Origin: an uncultured Gammaproteobacteria bacterium
GTDB taxonomy: Bacteria > Pseudomonadota > Gammaproteobacteria > Pseudomonadales > Azotimanducaceae
Length of the DNA: 40,819 bases
Reading direction: 5' to 3'
NCBI GenBank assembly: GCA_913049815.1
Contig: CAJWYI010000008.1
Span: 1 to 40,819 of the forward strand
Positions 16,632 to 25,635 of the stretch are shown piece after piece. A model generated the notes under the pieces. The model did not search any database. It was not told the DNA's origin and was given only the letters and a program-made list of their open reading frames with translations. A program made the translations under genes and the position numbers. The stretch's first letter is position 1; each line of letters starts with the position of its first letter.

Positions 16632-16718
16632 GCGAAAAACGATGCCTAGAAGTGATGACGAACGTTAGTTCTGTCGCTGCCCTTCAATCGCATTCTGTGT
16701 CAATAAAGGAGAGAGTGT

Positions 16719-17165
16719 ATGCGAGTTCCCGAATCCCTCATTCGTATGCTGAACCCTATCGTGCATCTTTTTCTGGCGACACCCTTGCGCCTTGTCTTCG
16801 TTCGCACTTTACTGGTTCTGCGGGTAAAAGGTCGAAAAACAGGAAAAACCATCACAACGCCGATGCGATTTGAGCAAGACGGCTCACATGTACGGTGTTT
16901 TTCTTCCGTGGATACGTACTGGTGGCGGAATGTCCAGGCCGCTGACGGTGTTGAGCTACTGATCAATGGGCAGTGGTACAAGGCGACCGCTGTGGTCACG
17001 TCTCGAGACCCTCAGGTATTGCGTCCCGCGCTCTTGAAGATGTTGAAGATCTATCCACAGGATGCGCCATATCAGAATATCCGAATGGAGAACGGAGTTC
17101 CGCATCCGGATGATCTTGAGGCGGCATCAGCACTGGCCGTGATGGTGGATTTCACGCTGTCCTAG
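16719..17165 (+). CDS. Nitroreductase / deazaflavin-dependent reductase family protein (PF04075-like)
   Basis: A 148-residue protein that resembles the Ddn-type split-barrel family. The key blocks are LVLRVKGRKTGKTITTPMRF, VDTYWWRNVQA and VELLINGQWYKATA; the GRKTG--RTTP and WW-N patterns are those of actinobacterial F420H2-dependent quinone reductases. The first 25 residues are moderately hydrophobic. Few gammaproteobacteria make F420, so the cofactor here could be a flavin or something else. AAAGGAGAG stands before the ATG. It lies between radA and a dioxygenase family gene, outside the conserved block, so it is accessory. The family call is moderately sure; the reaction is not. Confidence 0.7.
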   Translation: MRVPESLIRMLNPIVHLFLATPLRLVFVRTLLVLRVKGRKTGKTITTPMRFEQDGSHVRCFSSVDTYWWRNVQAADGVELLINGQWYKATAVVTSRDPQVLRPALLKMLKIYPQDAPYQNIRMENGVPHPDDLEAASALAVMVDFTLS

Positions 17166-17280
17166 GATCTGACAGGCTGACAGGGCTCTGCCTTGGCTTT
17201 AGCTGTGAGATTGTGGAGATGAAACCGCTGCTTGGCTGACTTATGATCCGACCCTTCTTTTGACGTTAATGGATATCCCC

Positions 17281-18429
17281 ATGTCCGAGACACAGGATAA
17301 GAGCTCTTCAGCCTCCGGCGAGCTGCCGGTACCCGCAGATGCCCAAGAAACCATCGTCCGATTGCAGGCTGAGAATGCGTCGCTGCGTGCGGAGCTGGAA
17401 CAGTTAAGGGGATTCCCGGCAGTGGCTCTTGAAGAGACTGACGACAGAACCTGGGAATCTGAGATGGCGAAGGGTATTACCTACGCAGATGGCGTCTCGC
17501 ATGACAGTGCTAGAACGTCGGGACGTATCCTCAAGCAACTGACAGGTTTGTCGGGGACTCGTGGGGACACGGGTCAAATCTGGGATAGTAGTGATTTTGA
17601 CTATCTGCCCAAACCCAGCAGTGACCAGGGTCAATTGGAAGCGGATTTTGTACGCTGGGGATATTGTCTGGTCGAGGACGCGATGTCTCCCGAGCAGGTC
17701 AATGCGCAGGTGGATCGGCTGGTTGAACAAGCGGAAGCGGAGCGCAATTTGGACCAGGCGATTAACACCAGTGCCAACAAAACAAGCCAGCTGGTGAATA
17801 ATCTTGTTCTCAAAGGACAGGTATTCAGAGACGCCGTTGAGTTTCTGGAGTCTGCGGCGCAGAAAGGACCGCTGGTCGATGAGCTGCTGACAAAGATCAT
17901 GGGTAAAGGTTTCGGTTTGGGATGTGCACACGGATCCATCGTGCATGAAGGTGGTGGCCTGCAGGAGATCCATATCGACCAGGGAATTGTACCCATGCCC
18001 TATCCTCCTTTTCCTTTCGGCTCATTGATTATCTGGTGTTACACCGAGTTCAATCTGGACAATGGAGGAACTTACATCGTGCCAGGGTCACATCGTAGTG
18101 CCCGTGGCGCAACAACGTTCCATGCGGGTTCGGATCTGATTGCGATGCTTGATAGTGAACCCGGCCTGGTGGCAATTTGTGCGCCACCCGGGACCTGTAT
18201 CGTGACGGATACTCGTGTTCTGCACTGTGGCGGAAAGCGGACAGCATCTGGCACACGCTACGCCATGCGATGTCACTACAACCGACATTACATTCGTGCA
18301 CTACACGAACACTCGCAGGCGAACCTACATGTCCCCAACGACGTCTATCAGGTGCTATCGGACAGGCTCAAACACATGATGGGGATCTCGATGAACATCT
18401 CTGATCCAGTCAAAGAGATGAAGGCCTAG
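17281..18429 (+). CDS. Phytanoyl-CoA dioxygenase (PhyH) family protein
   Basis: Likely an Fe(II)/2-oxoglutarate-dependent oxygenase. The iron site is visible as H231-x-D233 (EIHIDQG) and a distal H315 ([14 protein letters not shown]), with the downstream Arg that usually binds 2-oxoglutarate. [16 protein letters not shown] is typical of the PhyH fold. The first 55 residues are an acidic leader with a short coiled coil ([18 protein letters not shown]), unusual for the family. In-frame starts exist at 17260 (TTG), 17269 and 17281 (ATG); none has a clear ribosome site, and I prefer 17281. The substrate cannot be read from sequence. Its stop codon shares a CTAG with the convergent ettA. Confidence 0.85.
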   Translation: MSETQDKSSSASGELPVPADAQETIVRLQAENASLRAELEQLRGFPAVALEETDDRTWESEMAKGITYADGVSHDSARTSGRILKQLTGLSGTRGDTGQIWDSSDFDYLPKPSSDQGQLEADFVRWGYCLVEDAMSPEQVNAQVDRLVEQAEAERNLDQAINTSANKTSQLVNNLVLKGQVFRDAVEFLESAAQKGPLVDELLTKIMGKGFGLGCAHGSIVHEGGGLQEIHIDQGIVPMPYPPFPFGSLIIWCYTEFNLDNGGTYIVPGSHRSARGATTFHAGSDLIAMLDSEPGLVAICAPPGTCIVTDTRVLHCGGKRTASGTRYAMRCHYNRHYIRALHEHSQANLHVPNDVYQVLSDRLKHMMGISMNISDPVKEMKA

Positions 18430-20096
18430 CTTAACCCCCGATATTTGACGCGGGTTGGTGTATCGGCTCTGTCACCGAGCCGCCGTTTACGGTCCTCTTC
18501 GTACTCGGTGAAATTGCCCTCAAACCACTCGACGTGGCTACCACCTTCAAACGCAAGCATATGGGTCGCGATTCGATCAAGGAACCATCGGTCGTGCGAG
18601 ATGACAAGGACAGTTCCGGGAAATGCTTCGATTGCTACTTCCAAGGCCTGCAGTGTTTCGACATCAAGATCATTGGTAGGCTCGTCCAAAAGCAGGACAT
18701 TCGCTCCCTTCTTCAAAAGCTTGGCCAGGTGGACACGATTTCGCTCCCCCCCAGATAGATCACCTACGCGCTTTTGCTGGTCCGCCCCTTTGAAGTTGAA
18801 TCTACTGACATAACCCCGTGAGGCGGTCTCGTATTTACCAACCTGAAGAATGTCGAGGCCATCCGAAATTTCCTCCCAGACATTCTTTTCTCCGTCAAGA
18901 TCGTCTCTCGACTGGTCAACGTAACCGACTTCGACGGTCTCACCGATTGTGATCGTGCCTTCGTCGGGTGTCTCCTGTCCGCAGATCATTCGAAACAGTG
19001 TCGTCTTCCCTGCACCGTTACCACCAATGATGCCGACAATGGCTCCTTTGGGAATGCTAAAGGTCAGGTTGTCGATGAGTAACTTGTCATCAAATCGCTT
19101 GGACACGCCTTTGGCGTCGAAAACTAGATCACCCAATCTTGGTCCTGGTGGAATGTAGAGTTCCAGAGTCTCGTTGCGTTGTTGAAATTCTTCCGAATTC
19201 AGCTCTTCAAACCTCTGCATCCGCGCCCGATTCTTCGCTTGCCTGGCCTTAGGTTGCGTGCGAACCCATTCCAGCTCCTGTTTGATGGTGCGCATGCGAG
19301 CTGCTTCGCGTTTCTCTTCTACCTCGAGACGCTTTTCTTTGGCACCTAGCCAGGTGGAGTAGTTGCCCTCAAAGGGGATTCCTCGACCGCGATCCAGTTC
19401 AAGAATCCAACCCGCGACATTGTCGAGAAAGTAGCGATCGTGGGTCACCGCGACGACAGTACCTGGAAAATCGTGGAGAAAACGCTCGAGCCACCCGACG
19501 CTTTCTGCATCAAGGTGGTTGGTGGGCTCGTCCAGAAGCAACATATCAGGCTTGGAGAGCAGCAATCGGCAGAGTGCGACCCGCCTTTTCTCTCCGCCGG
19601 ACAACATGTTCACATCGGCGTCATAGGGTGGAATGCGCAGCGCGTCGGCGGCCATCTCGATGCGTCTTGCCAGATCCCAACCATCGACGTTGTCAATGGT
19701 GATCTGGAGTTCGCCTTGTCTTTCCAACAAAGTGTTCATTTCGTCATCCGACATCGGTTCCGCGAACTTGTCACTGATTGCGTTGAACTCGTCGATAAGA
19801 TCCTTGATCTCTCTGACGCCATCCTCGACGTTCCCGAGAACATCCTTCTCTGGGTCAAGTCCCGGTTCCTGTGCGAGATAACCAACCCGGATGTCCGTTT
19901 TTGGTCTCGCTTCACCAATGATGTCCGTATCGACACCGGCCATGATTTTGAGCAGCGTGGACTTCCCCGCGCCATTCAGGCCGAGTACGCCGATCTTCGC
20001 GCCCGGGAAGAAGGACAGTGAAATGTCTTCCAATATCTTTCGATTCGGAGGGACGATTTTCCCAACCCGGGACATCGTGTAGACGTGCTGTGCCAT
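18426..20096 (-). CDS. ettA: Energy-dependent translational throttle protein EttA (ABC-F ATPase)
   Basis: EttA binds the ribosomal E site and gates the first peptide-bond steps according to ATP/ADP. The product is about 556 residues with two ABC domains: Walker [10 protein letters not shown] and signature LSGGEKRR in the first, GGNGAGKTT and LSGGERNR in the second. The arm and linker lie between them, with the basic stretch [14 protein letters not shown]. The start ATG at 20096 gives [17 protein letters not shown], the family N-terminus. The frame is open five codons further, but those are not conserved. It is convergent with the dioxygenase gene and divergent from nrdR. Confidence 0.96.
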   Translation of the reverse strand: MAQHVYTMSRVGKIVPPNRKILEDISLSFFPGAKIGVLGLNGAGKSTLLKIMAGVDTDIIGEARPKTDIRVGYLAQEPGLDPEKDVLGNVEDGVREIKDLIDEFNAISDKFAEPMSDDEMNTLLERQGELQITIDNVDGWDLARRIEMAADALRIPPYDADVNMLSGGEKRRVALCRLLLSKPDMLLLDEPTNHLDAESVGWLERFLHDFPGTVVAVTHDRYFLDNVAGWILELDRGRGIPFEGNYSTWLGAKEKRLEVEEKREAARMRTIKQELEWVRTQPKARQAKNRARMQRFEELNSEEFQQRNETLELYIPPGPRLGDLVFDAKGVSKRFDDKLLIDNLTFSIPKGAIVGIIGGNGAGKTTLFRMICGQETPDEGTITIGETVEVGYVDQSRDDLDGEKNVWEEISDGLDILQVGKYETASRGYVSRFNFKGADQQKRVGDLSGGERNRVHLAKLLKKGANVLLLDEPTNDLDVETLQALEVAIEAFPGTVLVISHDRWFLDRIATHMLAFEGGSHVEWFEGNFTEYEEDRKRRLGDRADTPTRVKYRGLS

Positions 20097-20167
20097 CTGT
20101 GCTGGTCTCAATTATTGATAGTCAGGGTGGTGATATAAGTATCGCGGACGAAGTGTATCAAAGTCGA

Positions 20168-20194
20168 TGTTCCTTCGGAGTTCCTAAAGGAACA
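20168..20194. repeat. Inverted repeat in the ettA-nrdR divergent gap
   Basis: TGTTCCTT (20168-20175) and AAGGAACA (20187-20194) are perfect 8-base complements separated by 11 bases. The element lies 70 bases before the ettA start on one side and 110 before nrdR on the other. It could be an operator or an RNA hairpin in the ettA leader. Nothing links it to a known regulator. Confidence 0.4.
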
Positions 20195-20304
20195 GGATTG
20201 ATTCTGGTATTGATCGTACTGATATAGTGTCTGATGCTGTGCGCATAGGGTTCTCTCAACGGGCCGAGTAGAATTGACCAACATTGTCGATGTGAGGAAG
20301 TGCA

Positions 20305-20808
20305 TTGTTCTGTCCGTTCTGCGGTCATGCAGAAACCAAGGTAATCGATTCGCGCCTGGTCGCCGAGGGCAATCAGGTTCGGCGTCGTCGGGAGTGTGCC
20401 AGTTGCGGCGAACGGTTCACGACCTTTGAGGCTGCCGAACTCATGATGCCAAGGGTCATCAAGTCCAACGGATCACGACAACCGTTTGATGAAGACAAGC
20501 TGCGCAGTGGCCTGGTGAGGGCACTGGAGAAACGTCCGGTGAATGCCGAACAGACGGACGCACTAATGGCACGCATCGTTCATCGACTGCGTGCAACGGG
20601 AGAAAGGGAACTTCCCACAGTCATCGTCGGTGAGACGGTCATGGATGAACTGCGCGAGCTGGATGATGTGGCCTATGTGCGTTTCGCATCGGTCTATCGT
20701 AGCTTTGAGGACATTAGTGAATTTAGCCAGGAAATTGATCGCCTGAAACGTGGCAAGCGAGGTGGAAAATTGAGATCCAAATCAAAACGAAAACGAGATC
20801 GTGAGTAA
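20305..20808 (+). CDS. nrdR: Transcriptional repressor NrdR
   Basis: NrdR senses ATP/dATP through an ATP cone and represses ribonucleotide reductase genes. The N-terminal zinc ribbon has C3, C6, C31 and C34 (FCPFCGH and CASCGERF), followed by the ATP-cone domain ([20 protein letters not shown] and [15 protein letters not shown]). At 167 residues it is slightly longer than usual because of a basic Lys/Arg tail. The only start compatible with the C3-x2-C6 N-terminus is TTG 20305, with GAGGAAG at 20294-20300. It overlaps ribD by 8 bases, the usual nrdR-ribD link. Confidence 0.95.
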   Translation: MFCPFCGHAETKVIDSRLVAEGNQVRRRRECASCGERFTTFEAAELMMPRVIKSNGSRQPFDEDKLRSGLVRALEKRPVNAEQTDALMARIVHRLRATGERELPTVIVGETVMDELRELDDVAYVRFASVYRSFEDISEFSQEIDRLKRGKRGGKLRSKSKRKRDRE

Positions 20809-21910
20809 GTCTTTAAAGGATCACGAGGCTATTATGGCGCGTGCCCTGCGCTGTGCCGAGAAAGGCCTGTTGACCGCACACCCGAATCCACGGGTGGGTG
20901 CTGTCGTCGTGCGGGACGGTCGTGTCCTCGGCGAGGGCTTCCACCAGAGAACTGGTGGTCCGCACGCCGAAGTTGAAGCTGTCGCCGCTGCCAACGGTGA
21001 CGTCACGGGTGCCTCTGTATATTGCACGATGGAGCCTTGCAGCTTTGAAGGTCGAACACCTTCTTGTGCGCAGATGTTGATTGACCACGGGATTAGTCAA
21101 CTGGTCTATGGTATGGAAGATCCGCACCCCAAAAACAGAGGGCGGGGCTTCTCAATGTTAAGGGCAGCTGGTGTTGAGGTGATTGGTCCGATTCTCGAAG
21201 AATCCGCGAGACGATTAAACCCAGGGCATATCAAGCGATATGAAACAGGTGTTCCGTACGTGCGATTGAAGTTGGCTTCCAGTCTGGATGGTCGGACCGC
21301 CCTTGCCAGTGGTAAGAGTCAGTGGGTAACGGGAGACTCGGCGAGGCGCGACGTACAGCGGCTGCGAGCACGCAGTGGGGCGATATTAACGGGCGTGGGT
21401 ACGGTGAACGCCGATGATCCATCGCTGAAGGTTAGAGTCAGTGAGCTGGATTCTCCTTACGCATCGATCAGTGCTGAGGTAACGAGAACCATTGCGGTGG
21501 TGGATTCTTGGGGGAGGATGAGCCCCAATGCCGCTCTTTGTAATGACCCTTCATTGATCCACTACAGTCAGCATCCTGGTAACCTCGCGATCAAAGGGCA
21601 ATCGATTGAGGCACCTCTGGTAAATCGTCGAGTCGATCTACAGTGGGTGTTGTCTGATCTCGCTGGAAGAGATTGTCATGAGGTGCTGGCGGAATGTGGG
21701 TCTACACTTGCTGGCGCATTGGTCGCTTCCTGTCTTGCAGACGAAATCGTGTTGTATTTGGCACCCAAGTTGATGGGTCAGGATGCAAGACCGTTACTGG
21801 ATATCGCAAAAATTGATAGTATGCAGGCCGTTAAGAGTTGGCAACTAGAAGATGTTCGACAGGTGGGGCAAGACCTGCGACTGACGATGTTGCCTCCGAT
21901 CGACAGCTAA
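20801..21910 (+). CDS. ribD: Bifunctional riboflavin biosynthesis deaminase/reductase RibD
   Basis: Carries out the second and third steps of riboflavin synthesis: deamination of the pyrimidine, then NADPH reduction of the ribosyl chain. The deaminase zinc site is visible as H55-x-E57 ([10 protein letters not shown]) with C80 and C89 ([12 protein letters not shown]). The reductase domain starts at about 150 ([15 protein letters not shown]) and has [12 protein letters not shown]. The product is 369 residues. Start is GTG 20801, overlapping the nrdR stop. The usual next genes ribE and ribBA are absent; ribH follows after 57 bases. Confidence 0.95.
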   Translation: MSKSLKDHEAIMARALRCAEKGLLTAHPNPRVGAVVVRDGRVLGEGFHQRTGGPHAEVEAVAAANGDVTGASVYCTMEPCSFEGRTPSCAQMLIDHGISQLVYGMEDPHPKNRGRGFSMLRAAGVEVIGPILEESARRLNPGHIKRYETGVPYVRLKLASSLDGRTALASGKSQWVTGDSARRDVQRLRARSGAILTGVGTVNADDPSLKVRVSELDSPYASISAEVTRTIAVVDSWGRMSPNAALCNDPSLIHYSQHPGNLAIKGQSIEAPLVNRRVDLQWVLSDLAGRDCHEVLAECGSTLAGALVASCLADEIVLYLAPKLMGQDARPLLDIAKIDSMQAVKSWQLEDVRQVGQDLRLTMLPPIDS

Positions 21911-21967
21911 CAGATGGAACCAACCGGTAAATTAACGAATGCGCCCCATGTACCATAGAGAGGAGCC

Positions 21968-22432
21968 ATGAAAACGATCGAAGGGGATTTGACGGCAACG
22001 ACGGCACGGTTTGCTATCGTTGCAGGTCGCTTCAATGGATTTGTTGTTGAGAGTATGGTTACTGCTGCGGTGGACACTTTGCGCCGACATGGCGTTGACG
22101 AAAACAGTATCACGCTGGTGCGAGTACCAGGTGCTTTTGAGTTGCCGATTGCCGTAGGAAAGATCATTGATCAGCGTAATGTAGACGCAGTCATTACGCT
22201 CGGGGCTGTCATTCGGGGTTCAACACCTCATTTTGAGTATGTTGCTAGCCAATGTGCATCGGGTATCGCTGCCATCTCGCGGGAAACCGGTGTGCCGGTT
22301 TCCTTTGGCGTGTTGACAACAGAGACGATCGAGCAGGCGATAGAACGAGCAGGGACCAAGATGGGTAACAAAGGCGTGGATGCTGCGATGACTGCTCTTG
22401 AAATGGTCTCTTTGCTCCGTCAACTTGAGTGA
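21968..22432 (+). CDS. ribH: 6,7-dimethyl-8-ribityllumazine synthase
   Basis: Condenses the RibD product with 3,4-dihydroxy-2-butanone 4-phosphate to give lumazine, the penultimate flavin precursor. The 154-residue protein shows the family blocks [32 protein letters not shown] and [15 protein letters not shown], the last with the catalytic His. ATAGAGAGGAGCC before the ATG is a good ribosome site. nusB follows after 12 bases, as in most proteobacteria. Confidence 0.96.
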   Translation: MKTIEGDLTATTARFAIVAGRFNGFVVESMVTAAVDTLRRHGVDENSITLVRVPGAFELPIAVGKIIDQRNVDAVITLGAVIRGSTPHFEYVASQCASGIAAISRETGVPVSFGVLTTETIEQAIERAGTKMGNKGVDAAMTALEMVSLLRQLE

Positions 22433-22444
22433 TGTTGGTGCCTG

Positions 22445-22882
22445 ATGGCCGATGGTAACAAGTCCCCTGCGGCGCGTAGCAAGGCGAGACGTTTTGCACT
22501 CCAGGCGTTGTACCAGATGCAGATGACCGCGTGTTCCCACTACGATGTGTTATCTGAGTTTATGGCCGATCACGACATGAAAAACGTTGATACCGATCTG
22601 TTGTCAAACCTGTTGGGCGGTATAGAAGCGCACAAAGAGAACCTGTTTGACGCGTTGGTGCCTTTCATGGAGCGTGAAGCCGATCGCCTTGATCCTATAG
22701 AACGAGCCGTGCTGATGATTGGTGCCTTCGAGCTATCATTTTGCCCTGAGGTTCCCTATCGGGTGGCAATCGATGAGAGTATTGAATTGTCCAAGCGATT
22801 CGGTGCAACCGAGAGCCACCGGTTTATCAATGCAGTACTGGATCGGCTGGCCAGGAAAATTCGCATCCATGAGGTTATCTAG
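22445..22882 (+). CDS. nusB: Transcription antitermination factor NusB
   Basis: NusB with S10 binds boxA RNA and supports rRNA antitermination. The 145-residue all-helical protein has the N-terminal ARSKARRFALQALYQMQM, DRLDPIERAVLMIGAFEL in the middle, and the conserved end VAIDESIELSKRFGATESHRFINAVLD. Length and ends are typical. It follows ribH closely in the same operon. Confidence 0.96.
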   Translation: MADGNKSPAARSKARRFALQALYQMQMTACSHYDVLSEFMADHDMKNVDTDLLSNLLGGIEAHKENLFDALVPFMEREADRLDPIERAVLMIGAFELSFCPEVPYRVAIDESIELSKRFGATESHRFINAVLDRLARKIRIHEVI

Positions 22883-22884
22883 AT

Positions 22885-22914
22885 GTTCGACCTGGTGAGG
22901 CAGTCAGGTCGAAC
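22885..22914 (+). repeat. Perfect 10-base hairpin after nusB
   Basis: GTTCGACCTG (22885-22894) and CAGGTCGAAC (22905-22914) are perfect complements around a 10-base loop, two bases after the nusB stop. A run of T is lacking, so it may be an RNA-processing or mRNA-stability hairpin, or an operator, within the 118-base nusB-thiL gap. Confidence 0.6.
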
Positions 22915-23000
22915 TCACAAGGAATCAGGAACCGGCAACTGGGAAGCGAGCAGCGGCGCGTCGACACCAGCAGCCGCCATATCCAGAGGGGTCCGTGACC

Positions 23001-24026
23001 ATGGCGGATGAGTTCGACATCATCAATCGTTACTTCGCGGGCTTGCCGCAATCCGATCTGGTCAAGCTGGGGCCCGGCGATGATTGCGCGATACTTTCGC
23101 CAACGCCGGGTCAAGACATCGTCGTATCCACGGATACCCTGACCACAGGTGTTCACTTTCCGCACGATGCGCGCGGCGCGATGGTTGTGCAGCGTGCGAT
23201 GGGCGCGAATCTCAGTGATCTTGCGGCAATGGGTGCGGCGCCTTTGGCGGTGTTGTCGGCCTTGACACTACCCCACGTTGACGATCAGTTTCTCCAAGAT
23301 CTATCGGATGCTTTTCGGCGTGAATGCGATGCGTGGCAGGTACCGCTTGTTGGTGGCAATCTCTGTCGTGGCGAACTGAGTCTGACTTTGACTGTGATGG
23401 GAACTGTGCCAGAGGGCTCTGCATTGCGCAGAGACGGCGCGCAGGCTGGCGATGACCTTTATGTGAGTGGGGCGTTGGGGGAGGCTGCGGGTGGTTTGGT
23501 ATGCCTGAACGCTAACAGTGAAAACGGGGAAACTAAGGTTGAGCGACCAGAAGACGTTCAACGTAGAGAATCCGTTGCTCAACTCATTCAGCGATATGTG
23601 CACCCGACACCCAGACTGATGGTCGGCCAGCGTATACGGTCTATTGCCAGCGCGGCCATTGATATCTCAGATGGATTTACGGCGGACCTGGGACATCTTT
23701 GTCGTGCGAGTGGCGTGGGTGCCAAGGTTGAGGTCTCCGACTTACCGCAGTCTGATGCGTTGAACCAATTGTTCTCTGACGAGGCAGATCAAATGTCGTT
23801 GTATGGCGGAGACGACTACGAGCTGTGTTTCACAGCAGGCACCGAATATCGCGATGAAATCGAGGCCATTAGTCGTGATCTTCAACTGGCGCTGACCCGG
23901 GTAGGCAGAATGACCGAAGTGGAAGACGGCGCCGTGGTGATGTTGATACAAAACGGCTTGGAGATTGACGCCGCACATGCCGGGTATCGTCACTTCTCAA
24001 CGGATGGTCCAGGTGGTGGCGAATGA
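23001..24026 (+). CDS. thiL: Thiamine-monophosphate kinase
   Basis: Phosphorylates thiamine monophosphate to the active diphosphate. The product is about 341 residues of the PurM-like fold: MADEFDIINRYFAGL at the start, then LGPGDDCAIL (ATP/Mg2+), STDTLTTGVHF, RAMGANLSDLAAMGA and, later, ISDGFTADLGHL and YGGDDYELCF. I prefer ATG 23001 with AGAGGGG upstream; the GTG at 22995 is also in frame. The end of the gene overlaps the pgpA frame, an arrangement seen in many gammaproteobacteria (nusB-thiL-pgpA). Confidence 0.95.
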   Translation: MADEFDIINRYFAGLPQSDLVKLGPGDDCAILSPTPGQDIVVSTDTLTTGVHFPHDARGAMVVQRAMGANLSDLAAMGAAPLAVLSALTLPHVDDQFLQDLSDAFRRECDAWQVPLVGGNLCRGELSLTLTVMGTVPEGSALRRDGAQAGDDLYVSGALGEAAGGLVCLNANSENGETKVERPEDVQRRESVAQLIQRYVHPTPRLMVGQRIRSIASAAIDISDGFTADLGHLCRASGVGAKVEVSDLPQSDALNQLFSDEADQMSLYGGDDYELCFTAGTEYRDEIEAISRDLQLALTRVGRMTEVEDGAVVMLIQNGLEIDAAHAGYRHFSTDGPGGGE

Positions 24027-24051
24027 CTCTATTTGTCAGCTGCGACGAACG

Positions 24052-24564
24052 ATGGATCCCAAGATGACGAGCCAGAACCCGATGAGCCACTTGCTTAACC
24101 CATGGGTCTTTCTGGCAACGGGTTTTGGCGCTGGATTCACGCCGAAAGCGCCCGGAACGGTGGGCACACTGTTGTCTATGCCACTTTTTATTGTGCTGGC
24201 CTATTGGCACTGGGCTGTTTCTGCAGCGGTCCTGATTGTGATGTTTGGTGCGGGCGTGGTCATATGTGACCGTGCGGCCGCGATTCTGAGGCTTAAAGAT
24301 CCCGGGAGTATCGTCTGGGATGAGTTTGTTGGCATGGGGATTACGGTGTTGGCGTTGACCCCAATTCTGAGTTTTGCAGACGCGGTTTGGTGGCTGGTCG
24401 CCTTCATTTTGTTTCGATTGTTTGATATTGCCAAACCCTGGCCAGCTCGTTATTTCGATCGATGGTCGGGAGGAATGGGTATTATGATGGATGACGTTGC
24501 CGCAGGATTGTACGCATTGTGTTGCCTACAAGCGCTGATTTTGCTCGACGCCTGGTTGCTGTGA
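24052..24564 (+). CDS. pgpA: Phosphatidylglycerophosphatase A
   Basis: Dephosphorylates phosphatidylglycerophosphate to phosphatidylglycerol in the inner membrane. The recognisable part, from LLNPWVFLATGFGAGFTPKAPGT through GSIVWDEFVGM, FRLFDIAKPWPARYFDR and GIMMDDVAAGLYA, holds all the family's conserved Asp and Glu residues. There are three or four membrane segments. The start is uncertain: the frame is open back to 23965 inside thiL, and ATG 24052, ATG 24064 and GTG 24016 are all possible, none with a clear ribosome site. About 170 residues from 24052. Confidence 0.93.
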   Translation: MDPKMTSQNPMSHLLNPWVFLATGFGAGFTPKAPGTVGTLLSMPLFIVLAYWHWAVSAAVLIVMFGAGVVICDRAAAILRLKDPGSIVWDEFVGMGITVLALTPILSFADAVWWLVAFILFRLFDIAKPWPARYFDRWSGGMGIMMDDVAAGLYALCCLQALILLDAWLL

Positions 24565-24749
24565 GCCCTGCTTTCGTAACCGTGCTTGCCGCAATGTCGA
24601 CGTTCGCGTTGCCTAGGGCCTTCACCTTTGTTGATTTTGATGTGAAGGATGTTGGTCTCTTCATGGGCAACGCTGTCCTCGAAATCGAAGGAGAGCAGTT
24701 ACCGCTGAAGGCGGAAGGTGAACATGCGGGTGTCGGGTCTTGGTCTTCC
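24565..24749. other. Gap between pgpA and ribA: open frames on both strands, no recognisable gene
   Basis: Both strands are open for 230-300 bases across this gap, but neither translation resembles a family I know. The minus-strand frame 24784-24482 would overlap the end of pgpA and consists largely of Ser, Thr, Lys and Arg. The plus-strand frame 24519-24755 overlaps pgpA in another phase. I consider both more likely chance than genes. Confidence 0.3.
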
Positions 24750-24758
24750 TGGTAGAAT
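24750..24758 (+). promoter_or_regulatory. Possible extended -10 promoter for ribA
   Basis: TGGTAGAAT (24750-24758) matches an extended -10 element (TGN then TAGAAT), with no convincing -35. Transcription would start near 24765, about 24 bases before the GTG start of ribA, which suggests that ribA has its own promoter apart from pgpA. Confidence 0.4.
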
Positions 24759-24788
24759 GCGCCACCGATTCCCACGCGAGACACTGGC

Positions 24789-25385
24789 GTGACTGTTGTC
24801 TACATTGAATCTGCTGTACTACCGACCCACCTGGGTGAGTTTATGCTGCACGGGTTTGAGGACCCAGACACGGGCAAGGAGCATGTGGCATTGACCATGG
24901 GCGTTGTGACCGATGGTCAACCAGTTTTGTGCAGACTGCATTCTGAATGCCTTACCGGTGATGCGTTATTCAGTCTTCGCTGTGATTGTGGTCCGCAATT
25001 GGAAGCGGCATTGACCCAGATAGCCAAAGAAGGCAGAGGTATTCTGCTCTACCTGCGCCAGGAGGGTCGGGGTATTGGACTGATTAACAAAATCAGAGCG
25101 TACAAACTTCAGGATGGTGGTGCAGACACAGTTGAGGCGAACGAGCGGCTTGGGTTTGATGCCGATCTACGTGACTACAGCATGTGTAAGTTCATGTTTG
25201 CGCACTTTCAGATCCAACAAGTGCGCCTGATGACCAACAATCCGGTGAAGACAAACGCCTTGACGAAGCTGGGTATCGAGGTTGTTGATCGTATCCCTTT
25301 GCTGACCGGACACAACGATCACAATGCTCGCTACCTTGCGACAAAAGCCGGGAAACTAGGTCACCTGCTGAAACACCAGAATTGA
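24789..25385 (+). CDS. ribA: GTP cyclohydrolase II
   Basis: First step of riboflavin synthesis: converts GTP to a diaminopyrimidine plus formate. The 198-residue single-domain protein has the zinc site and active region [21 protein letters not shown], the arginine finger region [18 protein letters not shown], and [12 protein letters not shown]. It carries no DHBP synthase domain, so it is a stand-alone RibA and not RibBA. Start is GTG 24789. It is convergent with xseB, with only three bases between the stops. Confidence 0.96.
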   Translation: MTVVYIESAVLPTHLGEFMLHGFEDPDTGKEHVALTMGVVTDGQPVLCRLHSECLTGDALFSLRCDCGPQLEAALTQIAKEGRGILLYLRQEGRGIGLINKIRAYKLQDGGADTVEANERLGFDADLRDYSMCKFMFAHFQIQQVRLMTNNPVKTNALTKLGIEVVDRIPLLTGHNDHNARYLATKAGKLGHLLKHQN

Positions 25386-25388
25386 TGG

Positions 25389-25628
25389 TCAGCGATCACC
25401 ACTATCAAAGGGCGCAACGCTGATTTCGCCCTGTTTCTTCACAAGTTCGTTAACCTTCAGCTCAGCTTCCTGAAGGGCCTGTTGACATTCCCGAGTGAGC
25501 TTGACGCCTTCTTCGAACGTCTGCATGGATTCCTCTAAAGTTAGGTCACCCGATTCCATGCGGCTGACAAGTGCTTCGAGGCGCTCAAATGCATCCTCAA
25601 ACGGATAAGGCGTCTTGGTTTTGGCCAT
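25389..25628 (-). CDS. xseB: Exodeoxyribonuclease VII small subunit
   Basis: The small subunit that associates with XseA to degrade single-stranded DNA. The 79-residue helical protein has the family pattern FEDAFERLEALVSRMESGDLTLEESMQTFEEGV followed by a second helix (basis split: PYPFEDAF and LEESMQTF are the clearest blocks). Usually it precedes ispA and dxs; here it stands last in a minus-strand cluster, seven bases after the cytochrome c' gene, with no isoprenoid genes in sight. Confidence 0.93.
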   Translation of the reverse strand: MAKTKTPYPFEDAFERLEALVSRMESGDLTLEESMQTFEEGVKLTRECQQALQEAELKVNELVKKQGEISVAPFDSGDR

Positions 25629-25635
25629 CAGTCAG

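Noticed and set aside
24482-24784. 100-residue minus-strand frame between pgpA and ribA
   Set aside because: It overlaps the end of pgpA, is Ser/Thr/Lys-rich and resembles nothing known to me. Conservation in relatives could reopen it.
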